Of a stretch of DNA of 11,960 nt, positions 5,803 through 11,960 are shown piece after piece. A program made the translations under genes and the position numbers. Every line of letters begins with the position of its first letter. Within the stretch, counting starts at the first letter, position 1. Source of the DNA: Acidobacteriota bacterium (GTDB lineage Bacteria > Acidobacteriota > Terriglobia > Acidiferrales > UBA7541); NCBI GenBank assembly GCA_003224195.1, contig QHYP01000240.1, positions 1 to 11,960 on the forward strand, in the 5' to 3' direction. The notes beneath the pieces are model-generated. The model had not been told where the DNA came from and did not search any database. It saw only the letters and a program-made list of their open reading frames with translations.

Positions 5803-7294
5803 GGATCGCGACCGGACTTTCGAGAAAGCGCTCGCCCGCCATTTGCTCCCCGGAGAGCAGCCGGAGGCGTGTCCCGATGCGGATACCCTGGCTGCCTATC
5901 ACGAACTGGAGCTACCGGCGGAGGAGCGCTTTCACTGGAAAATGCACATTCTGGCATGCGCTCGCTGCCAAGAGATCCTCGTGCAGCTCCAGGACACAGA
6001 TCACATTCCCACGGGCGTGGAGGAGGCAGAGGACATTCCTGTCTTTAACGTTCCGGTCCTGAAATCGGAAGCCATTCCAGAGGTCAGGGAACCGCTGAAG
6101 GCGCCGGAGAAACCGATGCCTGAGCCAGCCCTAGCCGGCGTAGCTCCGGCGGCTCCTGCCGCACCAAGAGCCGCAGAGAAGGTAACAGAGATGTTCGCCC
6201 TGTCGCGGCAGCGCGCGAAATCCTGGCGTTGGCTGGTGCCCGCGGGCGCGATTGCAGCGGGGCTTCTTGTTTGGGTGACCGTCCATCCGGTTATCATCGT
6301 GCCGAGATCCGAGGAAGTGGCTCTGAATCCTCCTCAAACAACCAACGCACCCGCGGCTTCTGCTGCCTCTACACCACCATCGAATGTCCCTATTCCAGGC
6401 GCGGTTGAGGACAGCGGGCACGCAATGCCGGAAGACAAGCGTGCCGGTGATGTTCTTGTCGAAAATGCCGAAACTCGGGCGAGGGCGAATCCGCCGGTGA
6501 ACCGGCAGGACAAAACAAGCGATCTTGATGCGTTCAAGACTCGGCGCGCTGAGCCCGCTGCCGGCGATCGAGAGACTCTGGATTCAAAAAAGGCTCCGAC
6601 ACATTTGGCAAAGATTTCTCCGGCCGCACCCGCCGCGCCTCTTGTCCGGAGCAGGGGAATCCTTTCTGAGCCAACGAAGGAAGAGCTTCCCGTAGAGCAG
6701 GAGAGCAATATGGTGGCGAAGGTAGCTGGCGCGCCGGAGCAGGCCCCTCCGCCCGCTCCGCCTCCGCCGTCTGCTGCGTCAAAAGCTCCTCCTGCGCCGG
6801 AAGCCAAAGCACAGGAAAAAGACAAAGCAGCATTCAAAGCCGATGCCCTAAGCGAAACAGTTACGGTCGCGCCCTTGACTGCCATCGCCCGAGCAGCCCA
6901 AATCGGGGTCCAGAAGGCCGGCAGTCCCTCCTCGCGGACGATCCGCACGCCGGACGGCAAAACGGTCTGGATTCTTGGCGACCACGGAGTCATTCTTCGC
7001 TCCTCCGATGGCGGGACGTCCTGGGCGAGCCAGAGCAGCGGCCTTTCCGCTTCTTTGCTGGCCGGATCGGCGCCGAGCGAAATGGTCTGCTGGGTCGTCG
7101 GCAAACAGGGGAGCGTCTTGCTGACGACAGACGGTGGTGAGCATTGGCAGAAGATTGCCTCGCCTACGAGCGAAGATCTCATCGGCGTGAGCGCGCGAGA
7201 CGCCCAAAATGCCGCCATCTGGAGCGATCCCAGCCTGCCCCGTTATGTCACTCATGACGGAGGCAAGAACTGGCAACAATCCGCAACGAATTGA
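5792..7294 (+). CDS. Anti-sigma-like zinc-finger membrane protein with BNR/Ycf48-like C-terminal domain
   Basis: This is a 500-residue, probably single-span membrane protein. The N-terminal cytoplasmic part carries the zinc anti-sigma signature HILACARC (His52, Cys56, Cys59; HxxxCxxC) within a zf-HC2-like helical domain (about 28-65). A membrane span lies at about 145-170 (WRWLVPAGAIAAGLLVWVTV). A long Ala/Pro-rich linker follows, with proline runs near 318-336. The last 115 residues form a repeat domain with three Ser/Thr-x-DGG-x-x-Trp motifs, SSDGGTSW (404-411), TTDGGEHW (445-452) and THDGGKNW (487-494), spaced 41-42 residues apart. This is the pattern of BNR/Ycf48 (photosystem II assembly-like) propeller blades; three motifs are fewer than a full propeller. 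I chose ATG 5792 over GTG 5780 because GGTGGAGAG precedes it at good spacing. The inferred role is to hold the upstream sigma factor and release it on an external signal. Confidence 0.85.
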   Translation: MAPEDRDRTFEKALARHLLPGEQPEACPDADTLAAYHELELPAEERFHWKMHILACARCQEILVQLQDTDHIPTGVEEAEDIPVFNVPVLKSEAIPEVREPLKAPEKPMPEPALAGVAPAAPAAPRAAEKVTEMFALSRQRAKSWRWLVPAGAIAAGLLVWVTVHPVIIVPRSEEVALNPPQTTNAPAASAASTPPSNVPIPGAVEDSGHAMPEDKRAGDVLVENAETRARANPPVNRQDKTSDLDAFKTRRAEPAAGDRETLDSKKAPTHLAKISPAAPAAPLVRSRGILSEPTKEELPVEQESNMVAKVAGAPEQAPPPAPPPPSAASKAPPAPEAKAQEKDKAAFKADALSETVTVAPLTAIARAAQIGVQKAGSPSSRTIRTPDGKTVWILGDHGVILRSSDGGTSWASQSSGLSASLLAGSAPSEMVCWVVGKQGSVLLTTDGGEHWQKIASPTSEDLIGVSARDAQNAAIWSDPSLPRYVTHDGGKNWQQSATN

Positions 7295-7417
7295 TGCCCC
7301 CGCGCGTCCTGGCCTTTCCCAAGACGCTTCCATTCCCCGCGCGATGAACATCGCGTGCAAGAAACTTGCCCGCCGCCGTTCCAATAGTGAAGCAAAAATT
7401 CACGATGAGGTGAGCCC
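7295..7417 (+). other. Spacer with hairpin and micro-ORF before the DUF4139 gene
   Basis: This 123-base gap holds a perfect seven-base stem, CGCGATG-AA-CATCGCG (7340-7355), without a U-tract, so it is not a convincing terminator and read-through from the anti-sigma gene is plausible. A 25-codon frame starts at ATG 7344 within the hairpin (MNIACKKLARRRSNS...) and ends in TGA at 7419-7421, overlapping the DUF4139 start as ATGA. It has no ribosome-binding site, so its translation is doubtful. I see no clear promoter. Confidence 0.3.
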
Positions 7418-8959
7418 ATGAACGATCCCCTGAAAATGCAAGGCCGGCGGCTTTTTCGCGTCGGACCTGCCGCACTCTTCTTGGTGGCTGCCGCCGCGGC
7501 GTTCTATCCGCCGATCCGCGGCCACTACGCATTCGCGGCGCCGAAAAGCCGCGCGGGTGGCCCGCCACATGTTGCGGGCGAAGACTCCACGACCACGTTG
7601 AACGATCAGACCGATCTGGCGGTGACGGTCTATAACTCGAATATCGCGCTGGTGCGCGATGTGCGCCAGCTCGCGCTGCCCTCCGGAACGTTGCGCCTGA
7701 AGTTCATGGACATTGCTGCGACCGTGAATCCCGCAACCGTCCATTTCCGCTCGCTGAACGAGCCCGACAAGGTCGGCGTTATCGAGCAGAACTACGAATA
7801 CGACCTGCTTGAACCGGCGAAGCTCTTGCACAAGTACGTGGGGCGCGAAGTCACGCTTGTCCGCTCGTATCAGGAGAACGGCACGACGAAGCGGGAAGAG
7901 GTCAAGGCCACGCTGCTGGCCGACAACAACGGTCCCGTGTGGAAAATCGGCAACGACATTGTGACCGGCCTCTACGCCGAGAGCTATCGCTTTCCCGAGG
8001 TCCCCGCGAACCTCTTTGAGCGTCCCACGCTCCTGATGTCGCTTGAAAATTCGGGCTCGCGCAAGCAACAGGTGGAAGCCTCGTACCTGGCGGGCAATCT
8101 TTCCTGGAACGCGGATTACGTGCTGACCATCGACCGCGAGGACAAGGCGGCCGATCTCGACGGCTGGATCACGCTCGCCAACAACAGCGGGACGGCGTTT
8201 CACAATGCGCGGCTGCAGCTTATCGCCGGTGATCTCCATCGCCTGCCGGCTGGGGCTCCCCGGGCGGAGATGGAGGTGATGACGAAGGCGATGCGTGCGG
8301 CGGATGCGGCGCAATTCGTCCAGGAGAATTTTTCCGAATACCATCTCTACTCGCTCGGCCGGCGCACTTCCGTGGAAGACAAGGAGACGAAGCAGATCAG
8401 CCTGCTCGCTGGAAGCAGCGTGCCCGTGGACAAGTTGTTTATCGTGGACGGCCAGAATTTCTACTACCACAACTATCAGGCTCCAGGCACGCCGCTGAAA
8501 GACCCCGTCAAGGTCTACTACAAATTCAAGAATGACGAGAAGTCGGGTCTCGGCATGCCCATGCCCGCGGGCAATGTCCGCGTGTACCAGAAGGACTCGA
8601 AGGGCAACGTCCTCTTCGTCGGCGAAGACCGCATCGACCACACGCCGAAAGACGAGTCGCTGACCGTGCACATCGGCAACGCCTTCGACGTCGTGGCAGA
8701 GCGCAAGCAGACCGATTTCAAGCGCATCGATTCCATCTGGAAAACGGGAACTTGGGAGATGGAATTCGAGATCACCCTGCGCAATCACAAGGACGCGCCT
8801 GTCGTCGTCGAAGTGAACGAGCCGATCGGCGGCGATTGGGAGATGCTCTCTTCGACTTACAAATTCACGAAGACAGCGGCGTTCGCCGCGCAGTTCCACG
8901 TGCCGGTGGAGAAAAACGGCACGTCGGTCCTGCGCTATCGCATCCGCGCGCGGTGGTAA
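7418..8959 (+). CDS. Exported DUF4139 domain-containing protein
   Basis: This is a 513-residue protein of unknown function. An N-terminal hydrophobic stretch (about 17-31, PAALFLVAAAAAFYP) after basic residues suggests a signal peptide or anchor, so the protein should be periplasmic or surface-exposed. The mature part begins with a beta-rich segment (LAVTVYNSNIALVRDVRQLA), and the second half has features I associate with DUF4139: SYLAGNLSWNADYVLTID, a glycine/proline-linked region ending MPMPAGNVRVYQKD (about 380), and the terminal LRYRIRARW. No catalytic motif is evident. The start has a strong ribosome-binding site (GAGGTGAG, 7407-7414). An ATG at codon 7 is a possible alternative start. 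The gene lies 123 bases after the anti-sigma gene on the same strand and may belong to the sigma regulon. An antisense reading frame almost the full length of the gene is open but is a GC-driven shadow. Confidence 0.85.
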   Translation: MNDPLKMQGRRLFRVGPAALFLVAAAAAFYPPIRGHYAFAAPKSRAGGPPHVAGEDSTTTLNDQTDLAVTVYNSNIALVRDVRQLALPSGTLRLKFMDIAATVNPATVHFRSLNEPDKVGVIEQNYEYDLLEPAKLLHKYVGREVTLVRSYQENGTTKREEVKATLLADNNGPVWKIGNDIVTGLYAESYRFPEVPANLFERPTLLMSLENSGSRKQQVEASYLAGNLSWNADYVLTIDREDKAADLDGWITLANNSGTAFHNARLQLIAGDLHRLPAGAPRAEMEVMTKAMRAADAAQFVQENFSEYHLYSLGRRTSVEDKETKQISLLAGSSVPVDKLFIVDGQNFYYHNYQAPGTPLKDPVKVYYKFKNDEKSGLGMPMPAGNVRVYQKDSKGNVLFVGEDRIDHTPKDESLTVHIGNAFDVVAERKQTDFKRIDSIWKTGTWEMEFEITLRNHKDAPVVVEVNEPIGGDWEMLSSTYKFTKTAAFAAQFHVPVEKNGTSVLRYRIRARW

Positions 8960-8986
8960 CGGGGGAAATGCTGTCGGACGGAGCAT

Positions 8987-9014
8987 GTAGGGGCACGATA
9001 TATCGTGCCCCTAC
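8987..9014. repeat. Perfect 28-base palindrome in the convergent gap
   Basis: The 14-base arms GTAGGGGCACGATA and TATCGTGCCCCTAC meet with no spacer. The element lies between the DUF4139 stop (8957-8959) and the S9 peptidase stop (9024-9026), so its hairpin could stop transcription from both sides, although neither side has a strong U-tract. The outer GTAGGGGC/GCCCCTAC arms resemble dispersed palindromic repeats that I recall from several bacterial phyla. A short GTCGG (8973-8977) and CCGAC (9014-9018) extend the symmetry loosely. Confidence 0.75.
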
Positions 9015-9023
9015 CGACCCGGA

Positions 9024-11333
9024 TTAGAGATTGTCCAGGAAAAATTGCAGCACCCGGCGAAAGACGTGGAGCTGCGCGGGGGGATCGCTGATCCCGTGGC
9101 CGCGCCCGGGATAGATTTGAACTTCGGCGTACTTCTGCGCGTTGATGAGCGCCTCGCTGAGCTGCGCCGTGTTGGCGAAGTGCACGTTGTCGTCGCCGGT
9201 CCCAGCCACGATGAGAAGTTTCCCTTGCAACTTTTCCGCGAAATTCACCGGGGAAGAATTCTTGTAACCCTGCGGATTTTCCTGCGGCGTGCCCATATAC
9301 CGCTCCGTGTAGATCGTGTCGTAGTCGCGCCAGTCGGTGACCGGCGCGCCCGCAAAGCCCGCCTTGAACACATCCGGCGCGTGAAACATCGCCGTCAGCG
9401 TCATGTAGCCACCATAGCTCCATCCATGCACGCCGATACGCGCCGGATCGACGAAGCTCTGCTTCTTAAGCCAGGCGACGCCTGCGAGCTGGTCGGCAAG
9501 TTCCAACTCGCCGAAGTGCCGGTCGATTGGCGTCTCGAACGCGTGGCCGCGCCCGGACGAGCCGCGATTGTCCAACGTCAAGATAAGGTAGCCGTGCTGC
9601 GCCAGCAACTCGTCGAACAGGAAACCGCCGCCGCTCCAGGCGTCCACCACGAGTTGCGCATGCGGCCCGCCGTAGAGCGAGAGAATCGCCGGATATTTTT
9701 TCTCCGGGTCGAAACCGGGCGGCTTGATGAACCGCGCCTGCAGCAGCGTGCCGTCCTGCGCCGGAACCGCATGCCATTCCACCGGCCCGAGGTGCATCGC
9801 TTCGAGCGCGGGGGTCGCCCCGCCGGCCAGCCGTCGCGCTTCCATTACGTTGTGCATCGCATCCGTGCGCTGGAGGTACTGCACGGGTGGCGTGTGCGCG
9901 TTCGAGTACGTCTCCATGTAAAAGCGCGCGCCGGGTGAAAGCGTGACGCGATGCGTGCCGGCATCGAACGTGAGCCGCGTCATCTCGCCGCTGTCCATCG
10001 AGACGCGATAGAGATGCCGTTCACGCACGCTCACTTCCGTCGCCGTGAAATACACAAAGCCGTGCTCCGCATCCACGCCGTCCACGCCCGCGACTTCCCA
10101 TTCGCCGTGCGTGAGCTGCTTGAGCAATCTGCCGGCAGTGTCGTACAGATACAGGTGGCGATAGCCGCCCGGATTCGGAAAAGCGCCGCTCCCGATTGGC
10201 GGGATTTCGCTGGACCACAGAATCCGCTTGCCGCCGGGGAAAACATACAAATCGTCGCTCAGGTTGATCCAGTGCGGGTCTTCTTCCGTGAGCATGATGC
10301 GTGATGTGCCTTCAACCGTATCGGCTAGAAGAAGATCGAGCCGTCTTTGCGACCGCGGCATCCGCTGGATGAGCAGGCTCTTGACGTCGAGCCAGTTGAC
10401 GCGCGCGAGATAGACCTCTTTGTCCTCCCCCGTATCGATCCATCTCATTCCACGAATCGTTTCTTTCGACGGCACCTCGACCACGCCGACGCGCGCAACC
10501 GGATTCGCCGCGCCTGCCTTGGGATAGTGCTCCCATTCCGTCGCGCCGTTATAGGACAGCAGGTCCACGAGCGGGTACCTCGTCACCGGCCGCTCATCGA
10601 GTTCGAGGAAGGCGATGCGCTTCGAATCCGGCGACCACCAGTACGCCTCGCGGATGTCCAACTCCTCGGGATAGACCCAGTCGAGCTCGCCGTGGAGCAC
10701 TTCTTCACTGCCGCGGAAGGTAAGCTGCGCCGGCTTGCCCGTGGACAATTCCACGACCCACACATCGTGATTGCGCACGAAGCTCACCCAGCGCCCGTCG
10801 GGAGAAATCCTGGAGTTGGAGACGGCGCTGGCTTCACCCGCGGCATCTTCGAGCAGCCGCTTGCCCGTCTGTTTCGCAAGGTCGAACACGTACAGATTGT
10901 CGTCGGTGGGAAAGAGCAGCGCCTTGCCGTCAGGCATCCACTGATACTGCTGCGGCGCAATGCGCCCGAGCCCAGTTGCCTGCGAAGCCTTCTTTCGGGA
11001 TGGAGGAAGCATCTCCTGCAATTTCTCCGAATCGACAAGCAAGCGCGGCTCTGCCTCCGGGTGCACGAGGTCAATTGCGCGGACTTCGATTCGCTGCGCC
11101 GCTCCCGTCGCCGGTTGCACGAACGAGAGCAGCTTGCCGTCGGGACTCCATTGCACGCTGCGCAGAAGCGGCTGCGTCAGTCCCGGTCGCGTGAAGATTT
11201 TTTCGACGGTCAGGCCGCCATCGGAAGACGGCGGTCGAGTTTGCGCGCGCGCCGTCTCCGCCACGAACGCGACTGCCATCAGAGTGAATCCCGTGGCGAA
11301 CCGGGTGAAGCGTTGCGCCAAAGTGCCAGCCAT
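9024..11333 (-). CDS. S9 family serine peptidase, dipeptidyl peptidase IV-like
   Basis: This is a 769-residue secreted or periplasmic prolyl dipeptidyl peptidase that would remove N-terminal Xaa-Pro (or similar) dipeptides. A signal peptide is visible, with hydrophobic core at about 14-25 and a likely cleavage after ARA at 30. The N-terminal beta-propeller (about 40-510) holds DWVYPEEL (218-225), the counterpart of the human DPP IV DWVYEEEV loop whose Glu pair grips the substrate amino terminus. The pair is kept (Glu223, Glu224), while Pro replaces the first Glu. The alpha/beta-hydrolase domain carries the triad: Ser639 in GWSYGG, Asp714 in GTGDDNVHF and His746 in GRGHG. The spacings, 75 and 32 residues, are close to human DPP IV (78 and 32). 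TAGGAGG (11344-11338) stands four bases before the ATG, a strong start. The gene is monocistronic as far as seen, with an inverted repeat upstream and a palindrome downstream. Confidence 0.95.
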   Translation of the reverse strand: MAGTLAQRFTRFATGFTLMAVAFVAETARAQTRPPSSDGGLTVEKIFTRPGLTQPLLRSVQWSPDGKLLSFVQPATGAAQRIEVRAIDLVHPEAEPRLLVDSEKLQEMLPPSRKKASQATGLGRIAPQQYQWMPDGKALLFPTDDNLYVFDLAKQTGKRLLEDAAGEASAVSNSRISPDGRWVSFVRNHDVWVVELSTGKPAQLTFRGSEEVLHGELDWVYPEELDIREAYWWSPDSKRIAFLELDERPVTRYPLVDLLSYNGATEWEHYPKAGAANPVARVGVVEVPSKETIRGMRWIDTGEDKEVYLARVNWLDVKSLLIQRMPRSQRRLDLLLADTVEGTSRIMLTEEDPHWINLSDDLYVFPGGKRILWSSEIPPIGSGAFPNPGGYRHLYLYDTAGRLLKQLTHGEWEVAGVDGVDAEHGFVYFTATEVSVRERHLYRVSMDSGEMTRLTFDAGTHRVTLSPGARFYMETYSNAHTPPVQYLQRTDAMHNVMEARRLAGGATPALEAMHLGPVEWHAVPAQDGTLLQARFIKPPGFDPEKKYPAILSLYGGPHAQLVVDAWSGGGFLFDELLAQHGYLILTLDNRGSSGRGHAFETPIDRHFGELELADQLAGVAWLKKQSFVDPARIGVHGWSYGGYMTLTAMFHAPDVFKAGFAGAPVTDWRDYDTIYTERYMGTPQENPQGYKNSSPVNFAEKLQGKLLIVAGTGDDNVHFANTAQLSEALINAQKYAEVQIYPGRGHGISDPPAQLHVFRRVLQFFLDNL

Positions 11334-11356
11334 TGCGCCTCCTAAGCGCTGCCATT

Positions 11357-11424
11357 CTAGTACCGTTCCAACTTCTCGCTCCTAATTTCCAGTCCGTTGT
11401 GTCAAAAAGTTGGAACGGCACTAG
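11357..11424. repeat. 68-base inverted repeat upstream of the S9 peptidase
   Basis: The 18-base arms CTAGTACCGTTCCAACTT (11357-11374) and AAGTTGGAACGGCACTAG (11407-11424) match at 17 of 18 positions and enclose a 32-base spacer. Both ends are CTAG, which could be a target duplication or part of the repeat. Read on the minus strand, the spacer region contains a consensus -35-like TTGACA (11405-11400) without a matching -10, and the far arm runs into a -10-like TAGAAT about 20 bases before the peptidase start. It may be a MITE-like or REP-like element, or a leader/regulatory hairpin. Confidence 0.65.
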
Positions 11425-11469
11425 CCGAGGGGCGCGTTTTTCCAGCGGTGAACTTGCTGAACATGCGGA

Positions 11470-11960
11470 TCAGATCGCGGCGGCGACAAAGATCATCTCG
11501 AGGGAATCGTCGCGCAGGGGCGAACGGTCAAAGTTGCCGTAGAGCGCGGCCACGCGGAAGCCGCAGCGCGCCAGCAGGTGCTCGACTTCGAAGGGGAAAA
11601 AGTAGCGTACGGTAAAAGCGAACGTCAGCCGCTCCTTACGCCCGCCGGGATGCGTCACGTCGTAATACATTTCAACGTCGTTGCACTGCCGCGCGTAGTG
11701 AAACGCCACAACGCGCTCCGTCAACCGTACGCGGCGCCCATCTGGCATTTCATGCTCCGCGAACGGCTCGCTCTCTTTCAGGAATGCGGGATCATGGATC
11801 CGCCGTGGATCCGTGTGGAAGAAATCCAGGATGAGCCGCCCGCCCGGCGTCAGATGCCGCTGCACGCACGCAAGGCAGTCGATCTGCTGCTGTGTTTCGA
11901 GCAGGTGCTGGAACGGCCGGAAAGGAATGACGATAAGGCGGTATTTTTCTCCCAAATCGA
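11470..11960 (-). CDS. Class I SAM-dependent methyltransferase (N-terminus outside window)
   Basis: These are the C-terminal 162 residues or so of a Rossmann-fold methyltransferase. The frame stays open to the right edge (in-frame Asp then Leu codons before GEKYRL), so the in-frame TTG at 11955 is not a credible start. Visible family marks: YRLIVIPFRPFQHL (strand 4 and following), the segment LTPGGRLILDFFHTD (post-strand-4 helix and strand 5, where PGG is typical), and a C-terminal antiparallel part, FTVRYFFPFEVEHLLARCGF, ending in EMIFVAAAI. The SAM-binding GxGxG motif would be upstream and cannot be checked. The substrate is unknown. It points in the same direction as the S9 peptidase, 136 bases upstream of that gene's start, with the inverted repeat between them, so co-transcription is doubtful. 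Confidence 0.85.
   Translation of the reverse strand, partial: DLGEKYRLIVIPFRPFQHLLETQQQIDCLACVQRHLTPGGRLILDFFHTDPRRIHDPAFLKESEPFAEHEMPDGRRVRLTERVVAFHYARQCNDVEMYYDVTHPGGRKERLTFAFTVRYFFPFEVEHLLARCGFRVAALYGNFDRSPLRDDSLEMIFVAAAI

Noticed and set aside
6334..7218. Open minus-strand frame of 294 codons opposite the anti-sigma gene
   Set aside because: It is antisense to the Pro/Ala-rich linker and BNR repeats, and low-complexity sense codons explain it.
7374..7384. CCGTTCCAA shared with the arms of the 11357-11424 inverted repeat
   Set aside because: Only nine bases match, with no partner arm nearby, so it is not a second copy.
7400..8986. Open minus-strand frame of 528 codons opposite the DUF4139 gene
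   Set aside because: It is longer than the sense gene, but its translation is Arg/His/Val-rich with no recognisable motif, whereas the sense frame has a ribosome-binding site, an export signal and family features. It is a codon-bias shadow.
10347..11345. Open plus-strand frame of 332 codons opposite the S9 peptidase
   Set aside because: It is antisense to the conserved propeller and signal peptide region of DPP IV; the composition is that of a GC-rich shadow frame.

Overview
The window is GC-rich bacterial chromosome with no phage, plasmid, CRISPR, rRNA or tRNA content that I can see. The gene set points to an Acidobacteriota (Terriglobia-like) soil or metagenomic genome: an M48 protease with an acidobacterial-style N-terminal half, a long proline-rich TonB, a DUF5076 protein, a sigma factor paired with a zinc-finger anti-sigma carrying a BNR/Ycf48-like tail, a DUF4139 protein and a secreted DPP IV-type S9 peptidase. 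This assignment is an inference from protein style, not from a marker gene.

Layout. (1) 3-1124 (+) is the 3' part of an M20 metallopeptidase, convergent with a small DUF5076 gene (1146-1439, -). (2) A minus-strand pair follows: an energy-transducing TonB protein (4395 to 3205) and, 18 bases downstream, an M48 metalloprotease (about 3107 to 1527) closed by a clear intrinsic terminator at 1474-1504. The M48 N-terminus looks frameshifted: the best ribosome-binding site and ATG (3186) are out of frame with the body of the protein. (3) A 382-base divergent region (4396-4777) holds a cluster of palindromes and separates tonB from a plus-strand run: sigma-70 family factor (4778-5740), membrane anti-sigma-like protein with an extracytoplasmic BNR/Ycf48-like domain (5792-7294), and an exported DUF4139 protein (7418-8959). 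(4) A perfect 28-base palindrome at 8987-9014 lies in the convergent gap before a minus-strand secreted dipeptidyl peptidase IV-like enzyme (11333 to 9024). (5) A long inverted repeat (11357-11424) lies upstream of that peptidase, followed by the C-terminal part of a SAM-dependent methyltransferase (-) that runs off the right edge.

How the genes may work together. The centre reads as a cell-envelope module. A TonB and an M48 protease are transcribed away from a sigma/anti-sigma pair whose anti-sigma has an N-terminal HxxxCxxC zinc motif, one membrane span, a long Pro/Ala-rich spacer and a BNR-type domain outside the membrane. A DUF4139 protein may be co-expressed. The reasonable hypothesis is an envelope signalling or stress regulon in which the BNR tail is the sensor. 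Its ligand and target promoters cannot be read from this window. The flanking M20, S9 and methyltransferase genes look like ordinary metabolic or peptide-scavenging genes.
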